Below, piece by piece: positions 8,060 to 17,499 of a stretch of DNA of 64,000 bases (position 1 is its first letter; each line of letters begins with the position of its first letter). The DNA comes from CAWCUK01 sp963798775 (GTDB taxonomy: Bacteria > Bacteroidota > Ignavibacteria > Ignavibacteriales > Ignavibacteriaceae). The position numbers were made by a program, and so were the translations under genes. Below the pieces are notes generated by a model that was given only the letters and a program-made list of their open reading frames with translations, was not told where the DNA came from and made no database searches. The DNA is taken from NCBI GenBank assembly GCA_963798775.1, contig CAWCUK010000001.1:558001-622000 (forward strand), given 5' to 3'.

Positions 8060-11000
8060 TCATCTTAACAACACCATCTTTTTATTTAGAATTAGATTTT
8101 CTGTTTCCAAACGGTAAATATAAATTCCGCTTGCGGCGTTATTTCCTAAATCATCTTTACCGTTCCACATTGTTTTATTAAAACCTGCCCTAACAGATTT
8201 ATTAAGCAATGTTTTAACTTCCCTTCCAAGCGCGTCAAATATTTTAATTTTAACTTTGGAATCTTTCGGGACTTCAAATTCTATAACTGTTTCCGGGTTG
8301 AATGGATTTGGATAATTTTGTTCTAAACTAAATTTTAAGGGAGCCTTAATTTCCGCTTCTACAACTTTTGAATATTTATAATTCCCGTCGATATCAATTT
8401 GTTTTAATCTATATTGGTATTTTCCGGAAGTTAGACCTTTATCTTCAAATTTATAATTCACTGGAGAATTAGAATTCCCGGCTCCTTTAATAAAATCAAT
8501 TGTATCCCATTTCTTACCTTCTATATTTTTCCGCTGAATTTGAAATCCATAGTTATTTATTTCTGTAGCGGTACTCCAATTTAGGGTAACAACATTATTC
8601 TTATTTACTAACGCAGTAAAAGAAGAAAGTTCAACAGGAAGCGGGTTTGCTCCGCCGCCGCCTAATCCAAATTCGCTAAAGCTTGTAAAACCTTCCCAAG
8701 TTAAAAAATTACCGTCAATAGAGGAGGGCACACCATAATCTGTCCAAATTTCACCGGCGTTATCTCTTTTAAGTAAATGAAGTGCCGCCGGGTTATTTAT
8801 ACCGGCAACATTACTAATATCAAGTGTTATAGAATAAGTTCCGTCAACTACGCCACTTTCAACTGTAATTTTCCAATACTGAGCAGCAATATTTGTTAGG
8901 CCATCGGGGGGAGTTCCTCCGGGGTCTGAGTTAATTTTATTAACGGTTAAATTAATATTACCTGTATTTCCTGAAGTAAATTGAATAGTTGTCCCTATAC
9001 CGTCGAATGTTACAGGGTCAGTATTTCCGGCAATAATATCATTATTACTGGTTGCAGCCGGTTTCACTAAAATCGATATATCATCAAGAAAAAGATTGTG
9101 TTTATTAGGATCGCTATAACAATGCCACCCTAAATAATATGTACCCGAAGAACTTGGAGTAAATTCGCAAGTACCTTTCTTGTAATAAGTGTTATTTATA
9201 GTATTATTATCAAAAATAGCGGCTGAAGTCATTCCTGCGGAATTCTGCGTGGCTCCCCACTTTACTTCAAGTTTTTGTGGTTCATTATATGCATAAGATC
9301 TGTACCAAAACGTAACTTCGTAAGTAGTATTTCCAGTTAAATTAAAACCAGGACTGAATAACCAATCATTTGCAGCATTTGAAGTAGAATATCCAGATAA
9401 CATTGCATTGGGTGCTGAAAAAGCATTAAAGTTAGATTTAAACCATTTTTTCGAATCATTATTAGTATCCTCTATTAACCAGGAAATTGGAAGTGAGGCA
9501 TCCCCATCAAAGTCTTGAAAATATGGAGGTGTTGACTGAGTAACAGTTAAAACACCAGAAACATAAATTGTTCCGTCCCAAAAATCACCGCCGTTCGAAT
9601 TATAACCACCATATTGATAAGACCCTACTGAATTTTCAGTTTTCCTAAACCTACTCGCATAATAATAAGTCCCTTCCGGCAGACCGTTGCCAATTTCCGC
9701 CGTATATACATCATTATCACCGGCGTCCGCGATATAATCGGCTGCAATCCAGTTAGTCCATGTACTTGGATCTGTATCAGCATCATTCCATCCAATCCAG
9801 CATTCTATACCGGCGCCTTGTCCAGCAGCGGGAGTAACTCCCGGTTCATATACTTGAGCATATATTGCTGCCGAACCGCCTTCATTAATTGAAGCGTTTT
9901 GCGGCGAATGCAGGTCACACCAATCAACCGCTACCGGTAATTGTCCATTTTCGAAAGCTCCGATTGATGGATTTGTTCCACTTCTTTGTTCTCCTTCATA
10001 ATCTGTCGTTATTCCGGCTACCGGTGTTCCGGCTGCAAGCGCGGGAGAGCCTATTGATGGTTTTAAATTTGTTTCGGAAGCAAATAAGGGATCATCTGTA
10101 ATAGAATTTGCGTCCAAAGAAGTACCTGATTTCCATTCTTCAAGTGTGGCATAAGTATCAGTAAGATCTTTTCCTAATTTCGCACCACCGGTTCCCAAAT
10201 AGACAAGATTATAATCACAAGTGGGTGTTTGTTCATAAGGATTATTAGATTTTTGAAAACCGAAAACTCCCGAGTCTGATTCTTCTATCGAAATTATATT
10301 GTTCTTTATTATTTCCCAAGTATTTCCGTTAAATAATATTCCTACATAATCAATTTCGCCGGAACTTCCTAAATCGTTCATTAAAATCGTGTTATATAAA
10401 ATTTTAGTTGTTTTACTTTCATCCACCAAAGTAGAACGAATACCTCTTACAATAATTTTTTCTCCACTTTGAGATGAAATTGGCCTCGAAAAACCGGTTA
10501 ATAAATTATTATATATATTAATTTTAATATCATTATGTCCATCAATGTAAATATATGTTGATGTATTATTTGATGAAGCAACAGATTTTAGCTTTTTAAA
10601 GTTATTGCGAGAAATATTACTTGTACCGTAAGAACTTGTATTTATATTTTCCATATACAAGCCATAATTATCTTGGTCAAAAGTTTGATCTATTGAAATA
10701 TCATTATTGTAAATTTCGACAGGCCCACATTTATAAAGATAAATTCCTGCATAACTTGCTGAAATTGTGTTATTTTTAATAATAAAATTAGTAGGAAGCG
10801 TAGAATTATCCGACCCCGCCCAAAATGTACCTATTGCGGCTGAGTATGACGATAAAGCAGTCAAAACACAATTATCAACAGTTATATTATCCGGCACCAA
10901 TGAACCTGTCCCCGAACTATAATAAGTATATAATCCTACCGCAAAATTTATTGGGAAGCCGCTTGATAAATTAGGATTATGAATAACCGAACAATTTTTA

Positions 11001-11497
11001 ATTATTATAAAGTTAGAATTACCGATAATAGTAATCGGACTATTATTAATATTAGAATTATTTGAAGTAGTAAAAGTTAAGCGTCTTACGCTTCCTCCAT
11101 TCGCATAACCATCGATTATTATATTATCAGTTTGAGTCAATCCGGAAAAATCTTTTAATGTAGTTGTTCCGATAATAAATGAACCCGAAGGCCCTAAATT
11201 TTTTGAAGATTGAGTAAATGTAATTGTGCGATCCGCGTCAGCGTCCGGGCGAATAGTTATAGAATAACCATTTGTGTTTACTCCAAGCCCTATGTTGCTG
11301 CTTTCAGTGAGATTCTCAGTAATTTCTAAAATCACATCACCGGAAATTGAACCGGCCGAATTCAAAGCATCGCATGCTGCTTTTAAATTTATATAATTGC
11401 CTCCGCTTCCAATTGAATAAGTGCCGCCGGCAAATTGACCAAAAGAGGTGATTGAAAAAGAGATGAAAAATAAAAAAAAGATAGACAATCTGTTCAT
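8060..11497 (-). CDS. Large secreted parallel beta-helix protein with T9SS tail
   Basis: 1145 residues. The signal peptide ends at SFGQ (residue 21). The opening GGTYSIGSGGNYINLKAACD and the many Asn-rich strands such as IIIKNCSVIHNP, ITVDNCVLTALS and PVEIYNNDIS (about 100-420) indicate a right-handed parallel beta-helix, as in pectate-lyase-like surface proteins. A second region around residues 655-810 (YFQDFDGDASLPISW... NDWLFSPGFNLTGNTTYEV) resembles a jelly-roll, choice-of-anchor type domain. The last 180 residues repeat the fibronectin-like module and T9SS sorting domain (EQNYPNPFNPETVIEF). It is likely exported by T9SS and held on the cell surface. Its ligand is unknown. Confidence 0.82.
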   Translation of the reverse strand: MNRLSIFFLFFISFSITSFGQFAGGTYSIGSGGNYINLKAACDALNSAGSISGDVILEITENLTESSNIGLGVNTNGYSITIRPDADADRTITFTQSSKNLGPSGSFIIGTTTLKDFSGLTQTDNIIIDGYANGGSVRRLTFTTSNNSNINNSPITIIGNSNFIIIKNCSVIHNPNLSSGFPINFAVGLYTYYSSGTGSLVPDNITVDNCVLTALSSYSAAIGTFWAGSDNSTLPTNFIIKNNTISASYAGIYLYKCGPVEIYNNDISIDQTFDQDNYGLYMENINTSSYGTSNISRNNFKKLKSVASSNNTSTYIYIDGHNDIKINIYNNLLTGFSRPISSQSGEKIIVRGIRSTLVDESKTTKILYNTILMNDLGSSGEIDYVGILFNGNTWEIIKNNIISIEESDSGVFGFQKSNNPYEQTPTCDYNLVYLGTGGAKLGKDLTDTYATLEEWKSGTSLDANSITDDPLFASETNLKPSIGSPALAAGTPVAGITTDYEGEQRSGTNPSIGAFENGQLPVAVDWCDLHSPQNASINEGGSAAIYAQVYEPGVTPAAGQGAGIECWIGWNDADTDPSTWTNWIAADYIADAGDNDVYTAEIGNGLPEGTYYYASRFRKTENSVGSYQYGGYNSNGGDFWDGTIYVSGVLTVTQSTPPYFQDFDGDASLPISWLIEDTNNDSKKWFKSNFNAFSAPNAMLSGYSTSNAANDWLFSPGFNLTGNTTYEVTFWYRSYAYNEPQKLEVKWGATQNSAGMTSAAIFDNNTINNTYYKKGTCEFTPSSSGTYYLGWHCYSDPNKHNLFLDDISILVKPAATSNNDIIAGNTDPVTFDGIGTTIQFTSGNTGNINLTVNKINSDPGGTPPDGLTNIAAQYWKITVESGVVDGTYSITLDISNVAGINNPAALHLLKRDNAGEIWTDYGVPSSIDGNFLTWEGFTSFSEFGLGGGGANPLPVELSSFTALVNKNNVVTLNWSTATEINNYGFQIQRKNIEGKKWDTIDFIKGAGNSNSPVNYKFEDKGLTSGKYQYRLKQIDIDGNYKYSKVVEAEIKAPLKFSLEQNYPNPFNPETVIEFEVPKDSKVKIKIFDALGREVKTLLNKSVRAGFNKTMWNGKDDLGNNAASGIYIYRLETENLILNKKMVLLR

Positions 11498-11584
11498 GAT
11501 TCCTCCGGTAAATAACTAAATTACTTAGTTATAATTTGAGGGTGTCAGATTCTTTTTTCAATCACACAAAGATGTGAGGCGGGT

Positions 11585-12242
11585 TTATATTTCTCCCCTT
11601 AATGATTTTGTTATTACTTCCGCTTTACTGTTAACGTGAAGTTTTTTATAGATATTTTTAATATGATGGCGAATGGTGTCAATTGAGTTTCCGAAATTAT
11701 GTGCTATCATTTTATAACTTAAACCATCAACTAAACCTTGTACTATTAATTTTTCTTTTTCGGTTAAATTATTTTTTGCCGGTTTTGAATTTATTCGTGA
11801 AATTTTGAATTACTTTCCGAGCTATTTGGGGCGACATTGGAGAACCGCCGTTTTTTAATTCCGCAATTGCTTCGGCTATTTTTGGGAGTGGTGTATTTTT
11901 TAACATATAAGCTGTCGCGCCTTCACATATTGCTTGAAATATCCTATTATGGTCATCGTAAACAGTTAGCATCATAATATCTGCGTCGGGGAATTTTTCT
12001 TTTATAAATTTTATTCCGTCAATTCCGGAAATTCCCGGTAAGCCAATATCTAGGAGAAAAATATCCGGCGGGAACTCATATTCCTTCTGATTAAGAAATT
12101 CTTCAAATGATGAAAATGTATAACTGCAAAGCAAATTTGGTTGTGCGGATATATATTCTTTAAGATTAATTCTTATTTCTTCTATGTCTTCTATTATAAT
12201 TATTGAAATCACAGTTTCAACTAAATTATATTCTTTCGTCAA
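11585..12242 (-). CDS. LuxR/NarL-type response regulator, frameshifted
   Basis: DNA-binding partner of the sensor kinase encoded 23 bp upstream. The receiver domain occupies residues 11-135, with IIIIEDIEE for the acidic pocket and DIFLLDIGLPG for the phosphorylated Asp. That frame stops at 11769 just after FKTGKK. The helix-turn-helix continues in another frame down to a TAA at 11585: LTEKEKLIVQGLVDGLS then HNFGNSIDTIRHHIKNIY, a classic LuxR domain. The junction is an A6 run near 11768-11773, and five A would join the domains (218 residues). The 658-bp span is one base over a multiple of three. The start at 12242 is a TTG; a GTG at 12212 (VISIIIIEDIEE) is an equally good choice. Confidence 0.8.
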
Positions 12243-12265
12243 TTCAATCCCATGTGCATGTGATG

Positions 12266-15200
12266 TTAAAATTTTTCTATTGTTAAACGGACAGTAAAAC
12301 CATTATTGTTTATAAATTCAAGTTTGCCCTTTAAATCTTTTGCTCTCATTTTCATATTTCTTAATCCGTTGCCTTTTTTTCTTGAGGATTCCGAAATACC
12401 GTTTCCGTAATCTTTTATTTCCATTAGAAATTCTTTTTTATTTTCAGTTATATTTATTAAGACAATTTCACTTCCGGAATATTTTACAGCGTTGTTAACA
12501 GCTTCTTTAAATATTCTATAGATATTTTGTCTTTTATCTATTTTTAATTTTTTAGTAGGATTTGAAATTTTAATTTTAAATTTTGCATCTATTTCTGTGT
12601 CATATAAAATATTATTAACAAAATCCCTCATTCTATCCGTAAGATCGGCAATCGTATCATTTCTTGAATCAATTGACCAAACAACATCGCTCATAGTTCT
12701 TGTAACTTCGCGGCTGGTTTTTTCAATATTCTGCAGCCGGTAATTAACATTTTCAACATTTTTTAAATGTGTTAATATTCCCGCATTCATCGAAATTTTG
12801 GTTAGCGAAGAACCAACCTCATCATGAAGGTCGCTGGCAATTTTCGTTCTTAGCCTTTCTATAGCTAATAAATTTCTAATTCGGTAATTAAAAATAAAAA
12901 TGAAGAGTGAAATGATAAGAAACGCAGCAAGAAATTTGAACCACCAGGTAAGGTAAAACGGCGGGTTAACAATAATATTTAATATTTCAGCAGCATTATT
13001 CCATTTAGCATCGTTGTTTGAACCTTTAACTTTTAATTTATATTCACCTGGATCTAAATTTGTAAAAGTCGCGTATCTAAAAGTACCGGAGTTTATCCAG
13101 TCTTTATTAAATCCTTCTAAGTAATATTTATAATTATTTCTGTTGGGATCGGTATATTCAAGCGCGGCAAAAGTAAAAGAAAGAATATTTTCCGAATAAG
13201 AAACCTCCAATGTGTTATTTATTAATTTCTTCTGATTAATTTCTTCATCAAGAACTTTTATTTTTGTTATTTCTATATTTGGTAAGTTTGGATTATCTTT
13301 TACTTCAGACGGTTTAAAAAAATTAAAACCATTTATTCCTCCGAAAAAAATTGTTCCGTCTTTAGCTTTATAACAAGCTGCTTGGTTAAATTCATTACTT
13401 TGAAGCCCGTCTCTTACGGAATAATTCCTAAATTTTCTTTTGCCGTTTTTAATATATGATTTTGATAGTCCGTTATTGGTACTTAACCAAAGATTTCCAA
13501 AGTCATCCTCAATAATTCCGTAAATCAAATTGTTAGGAAGTCCGTCTTTTTCAAGAAATAATTTAATTGTATCAGTCGAAGGATCAAGTCTGTTCAACCC
13601 GTAGTTAGTCCCGATCCAAATTATCTTTTTATGATCAATACAAATATGATTAATTTTGTTATCGCTGATATCTAATTTTCCGTTTCCGCCGCTTTTGTAC
13701 AATTTTACTTTTGTAGGAATTATTTCATCTGAAGTTCGTTTAAATTGAAGTTTGTACAAACCGTTTAACGCAGTAGCAACCCAAAGATTTTTATCAAAAT
13801 CGAATGTCATATAGTTCACCGTCTTATCCGGAATTTCTATTTTCTCTTTCCAGTATTCACTTAAAAAGATGAATTCTTCTTTAATGGGATTATATTGCGC
13901 TATTCCTTCGCTTGTGGCAAGAAATAAGCAATTTTTAAAGGGAAGAATTTGTTTAATTCTCAATTTCCGGTTTATGCCGGAAAAGTACAGTTTATTAAAA
14001 TGGATTTTAGAGATGCTGTTTTTTTTCTTATTCCACTTAAGCAATCCATCGTCGGTGGCAATCCATACATTTTCTTCTTTATCTTGATACATCGAAAAAA
14101 CAGTATTCTCGCTTAATCCGCTTAAATCAATTTGTAATAGATTTTTATTTTCTTTCCGAGTAAAATTTTTATTAAATACATCTATTCCTTTGCCGTGAGT
14201 ACCAACCCAAATATTCAAATTTTTATCAACCAAAAATGATCTTACGAACGGATAGGATAAGCTAACTTTCGAATTTTTATCAAAACTTATCTGATGAAAT
14301 TTTGGCGGTCTAGGATTAAATTTATTTAAACCCGCTCCCCATGTACCTGCCCACATTATCCCGGTTTTATCCCGGAATATTTTTCTAACATAATTTCCGC
14401 TGATACTTTGGGGATCTGTTTTTTTATTCTGAAATATTTGAAAATTAAATTTTTCCGTATCAGTTCCGGAAAATTTTAATTTTATAATTCCTTTTAGATA
14501 AGTCGCTATCCAAAATGTAGAATCTCGATCTTCATATATATCAAGAATAATATTTCCCGGAAATGAGTTTTGCTTATTTGCTTTATTTACCAGCCTTAAA
14601 ATTTTATTGTTTTTAGGATTTAAAATATTTAATCCTTTCCTGGTGCCTATCCAAATTTTTTCACTCTTATCTTCATAAACCGAAACTATAAAATTTTCCG
14701 TGAGGCTGTTTTTATTTTGCTCATGATAAAATCTTTGAAATGATTTTTTCTTTTCATCGAATTTGTTTAATCCGTCTGCGGTTCCTACCCAAACTGTACC
14801 ATTATTTGTAATACAAATGGAACGCACAAAATTACTGCTTAAAGAAGATTTATTATTCTTGTTATTTTTGAAAGAGTGGAATTTATTTTCGGAAGGATTA
14901 TAAACGCAAATTCCGCCTCCCCACGTCCCAATCCATAGATTTCCGTTTTTATCTTCCTTTATGTCGCGAATTCTATTGTTAGAAAGTGAGTTAGTATCTG
15001 AGGAATCAGAAAGAAATATTTTAATTTTCCCCGTACTAAGATTGAATTGGTTTAGTCCGCCGTATTCTGTACCAAGCCACAAATTTTCATTTTTATCAAG
15101 ATGCAGAACATTTATCCAATTCTCCGAAATAGAATTAGAATCGCCGGGAATTGTTTTAAATATTTTAAAATCATAACCGTCAAATCGGTTTAAACCATCT

Positions 15201-15358
15201 TGTGTTGCTATCCAAATAAATCCTTTAGAATCTTGAACAATATCCAGAACAACACTTTGTGAAAGCCCATTTTCTATTGAATATCTTTCAAATTTTATTG
15301 GCTGCTGAGGAAAAATTGTTCCGTATAATAAGATTATTAAACTTAAAACTGATCTCAT
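12266..15358 (-). CDS. Sensor histidine kinase with periplasmic two-component-regulator propeller
   Basis: 1030 residues. After a signal peptide (to about 18) come roughly fourteen regulator-propeller repeats forming two seven-bladed propellers (residues 20-670; blades such as GFIWIATQDGLNRFDGYDF and NLWIGTWGGGICVYNP). A Y_Y_Y domain (about 690-765) and one membrane helix (FLAAFLIISLFIFIF, near 785) follow. The cytoplasmic kinase has a HisKA_3 dimerization helix with the phospho-His in ASDLHDEVGSSL and a HATPase with GNGISE and GNGLRNMK. Unlike the hybrid kinases of Bacteroides it has no attached receiver or AraC domain. Its regulator is the separate gene immediately downstream. Such propeller sensors usually respond to polysaccharide fragments, but no sugar-use genes are nearby. 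Confidence 0.93.
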   Translation of the reverse strand: MRSVLSLIILLYGTIFPQQPIKFERYSIENGLSQSVVLDIVQDSKGFIWIATQDGLNRFDGYDFKIFKTIPGDSNSISENWINVLHLDKNENLWLGTEYGGLNQFNLSTGKIKIFLSDSSDTNSLSNNRIRDIKEDKNGNLWIGTWGGGICVYNPSENKFHSFKNNKNNKSSLSSNFVRSICITNNGTVWVGTADGLNKFDEKKKSFQRFYHEQNKNSLTENFIVSVYEDKSEKIWIGTRKGLNILNPKNNKILRLVNKANKQNSFPGNIILDIYEDRDSTFWIATYLKGIIKLKFSGTDTEKFNFQIFQNKKTDPQSISGNYVRKIFRDKTGIMWAGTWGAGLNKFNPRPPKFHQISFDKNSKVSLSYPFVRSFLVDKNLNIWVGTHGKGIDVFNKNFTRKENKNLLQIDLSGLSENTVFSMYQDKEENVWIATDDGLLKWNKKKNSISKIHFNKLYFSGINRKLRIKQILPFKNCLFLATSEGIAQYNPIKEEFIFLSEYWKEKIEIPDKTVNYMTFDFDKNLWVATALNGLYKLQFKRTSDEIIPTKVKLYKSGGNGKLDISDNKINHICIDHKKIIWIGTNYGLNRLDPSTDTIKLFLEKDGLPNNLIYGIIEDDFGNLWLSTNNGLSKSYIKNGKRKFRNYSVRDGLQSNEFNQAACYKAKDGTIFFGGINGFNFFKPSEVKDNPNLPNIEITKIKVLDEEINQKKLINNTLEVSYSENILSFTFAALEYTDPNRNNYKYYLEGFNKDWINSGTFRYATFTNLDPGEYKLKVKGSNNDAKWNNAAEILNIIVNPPFYLTWWFKFLAAFLIISLFIFIFNYRIRNLLAIERLRTKIASDLHDEVGSSLTKISMNAGILTHLKNVENVNYRLQNIEKTSREVTRTMSDVVWSIDSRNDTIADLTDRMRDFVNNILYDTEIDAKFKIKISNPTKKLKIDKRQNIYRIFKEAVNNAVKYSGSEIVLINITENKKEFLMEIKDYGNGISESSRKKGNGLRNMKMRAKDLKGKLEFINNNGFTVRLTIEKF

Positions 15359-15359
15359 T

Positions 15360-15399
15360 ACTATTATTTTATTGATTCTGTTAGGTAATAAATAATAGT
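15360..15399. repeat. 10-bp inverted repeat upstream of the sensor kinase
   Basis: ACTATTATTT (15360-15369) and AAATAATAGT (15390-15399) are exact reverse complements separated by 20 bases, right before the kinase start codon. It could be an mRNA leader hairpin or an operator, but AT-only arms make chance plausible. Confidence 0.35.
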
Positions 15400-15495
15400 A
15401 TTATAAATTATTAATAGCAAAAAATTTTTGCCTATTATAAATTTTTTATCAACAACCTAAGAGCGAAAAATTAAATATAATTTTTAGATGAATAT

Positions 15496-17343
15496 CTATC
15501 GCAGCAAAATCATCTTTTTTGATAAAATTATATTTTCGCTTTCCAAACTGTAGATATAGATTCCGCTTGCCGTATCACTGCCGAAATTATCTTTCCCGTT
15601 CCAAGAGATTTTATGAATTCCGGCTTTAACATTTTTATTAAGCAATATTTTTATTTTCCTTCCCAGCGCGTCATAAATTTTTATTTTTACTTTAGTATCT
15701 TTAGGAACAGAAAATTCAATTTTTGTTTCCGGATTAAATGGATTTGGATAATTTTGTTCCAATATAAAATCATAGGGAATTTCTGAATTTACTTCAATTT
15801 CTTTGCTGTACTTACAGCTTCCGTCGTTATCTATCATCTTTAATCTATAATAAGATTTTCCTCCGGGAAAAGATTCATCATTAAAAGAATAATTTTTATC
15901 TGAGTTGCTGTTGCCGTTCGCTTTTACTTCGCCTATTTTAATCCACTCATTTTTTATATCATCTACTCTTTCAATTTCAAAGCTGTAGGAGTTTATCTCT
16001 GTTTTCGTCTGCCAATGAAGTAATACTTGATTCCTGAGAATTTCATAAGTAAATGAAGAAAGTTCAATCGGAAGCGGGTTTGCGTTTGTATCGCCAATTG
16101 TAAAATCACTCGAGGCTGGAGAGTTAAAACTTCCCAGCACCCAGCCGCTGCTTGTGCTTCCGCTTGTCCCGGTATTGCTTGCTTCAGTCCAATCTCCGCC
16201 GTTAGTTCCATTCACAACTCTTAATGAAGAAAGGTCGGAGCTAGAAATTCCGTCGCCATTTCCCCAGAAAAGTTTAACTCCTAAAAGTCCAATATTAGAA
16301 AATGTAATTCCGTTATCTAAATTTATCGACCAATACCTGACATTTGAGATTGTATTTACACCGGCAGGCAAAGAAGTAAATGTCGGAGCAGAATTTACAA
16401 GGTGAGCGGAAATACTTCCGCCCGCATCTAATCCAGCGGTAGTTAATTGTATTGGACGAAAATCAGAAGAGTTTCCAATCGGAAAATCTTTTGTATCTGA
16501 GCCGCCGGTTGAAAATTCTCTTGATAAATTTCCGTCAATAAATCCGGAAGAGCTTCCGCCGTTTATTGTTCCGGGATTATTAATATAAACCGTAAAGGAA
16601 TTGGTAATAATATTTCCCGATGTTAAAGTTAAAGTTCCATTTAAATAGATGCTGCTTGATAAATTAATATTACCGCCGGAAGAATTTATGGTTAAATTTT
16701 GAAAAACCGGAAAACTGCCAACCGCGTCAGCAATTAATTGATAATTTCCTAATGTGTTTGAGGAGGTAATTTCATTCACATTAATTTTTAAATTATCAAT
16801 TATTAATGATTCTGAACCGGTTAAAATTACTAAACTAGACCAAGCGTAAATACGAAATGTTAAATCATTGTTATTATTTAAATTATTTATGTTGGAAATA
16901 TCCCAATGAACTTCCGCCGTTGTGGTTGAAAGGGATTTACTTCCCGCGTTATTAAAATTTATTCCGTCTGTTGCATAAAGAAGCGAAATATTATTTAGAT
17001 TTAACACAGATGCGTAGGCTTCAGCAGAAATTGAGATTCCCGAAAAACCTGAGGAATTTGCTTTAAATTGTATATACTCTGCGTTTGATACTCCCGGATC
17101 ACCTAAAGCTGTCGGCCAATTATTTCTCGAAATCGCTAAACCGCTTCCTTGCGCAATATAACTTATTGCGTTACTGCTGCTTGTTAACGAGCTGCCGCTT
17201 GATAAGTTAATAATAATTTCCGGTGATAATTCACCGGTGCCGGTGCGATCGCTGTTTAATTCAAAATCATAATATTGAATGGGGACTTGTGAATATATTA
17301 AAGGTGACGCAAAGATTATAAACAGTAAATATATTTTTTTCAT
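15496..17343 (-). CDS. Secreted T9SS cargo protein
   Basis: 615 residues. The signal peptide ends at LIYSQ (residue 19). The central region (about 25-420) is Ser/Asn/Gly-rich beta sequence, including NLTINSSGGNINLSSSIYL and a GNSSDFRPIQLTTAG stretch typical of repetitive surface proteins in this lineage. The last 190 residues hold the PLPIELSSFTYE fibronectin-like module and the T9SS sorting domain EQNYPNPFNPETKIEF... ending SGIYIYSLE...KKMILLR. It is exported to the cell surface. Its tail is closely similar to that of the beta-helix protein at 8060-11497, which suggests a shared export and anchoring route. No catalytic motif was recognised. Confidence 0.8.
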   Translation of the reverse strand: MKKIYLLFIIFASPLIYSQVPIQYYDFELNSDRTGTGELSPEIIINLSSGSSLTSSSNAISYIAQGSGLAISRNNWPTALGDPGVSNAEYIQFKANSSGFSGISISAEAYASVLNLNNISLLYATDGINFNNAGSKSLSTTTAEVHWDISNINNLNNNNDLTFRIYAWSSLVILTGSESLIIDNLKINVNEITSSNTLGNYQLIADAVGSFPVFQNLTINSSGGNINLSSSIYLNGTLTLTSGNIITNSFTVYINNPGTINGGSSSGFIDGNLSREFSTGGSDTKDFPIGNSSDFRPIQLTTAGLDAGGSISAHLVNSAPTFTSLPAGVNTISNVRYWSINLDNGITFSNIGLLGVKLFWGNGDGISSSDLSSLRVVNGTNGGDWTEASNTGTSGSTSSGWVLGSFNSPASSDFTIGDTNANPLPIELSSFTYEILRNQVLLHWQTKTEINSYSFEIERVDDIKNEWIKIGEVKANGNSNSDKNYSFNDESFPGGKSYYRLKMIDNDGSCKYSKEIEVNSEIPYDFILEQNYPNPFNPETKIEFSVPKDTKVKIKIYDALGRKIKILLNKNVKAGIHKISWNGKDNFGSDTASGIYIYSLESENIILSKKMILLR

Positions 17344-17438
17344 AAGCGCTTCCTCTTATTCTAAATTAAATGGAATGTTTTTATTCAGCCGGAAATGAAA
17401 TCTAACCTTTCAAATGAAAGTAAGCTGTGACATTAATT

Positions 17439-17474
17439 AAAAAGGCGCCCGAAATAAATCCGGAACGCCTTTTT
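17439..17474. terminator. Bidirectional hairpin downstream of the subtilisin gene
   Basis: AAAAGGCG at 17440-17447 and CGCCTTTTT at 17467-17475 form a stem with inner CCG/CGG pairing, flanked by A and T runs. It lies 26 bases past the stop at 17500. Confidence 0.7.
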
Positions 17475-17499
17475 CATCATCCACGTATGAGGGGGAAAA

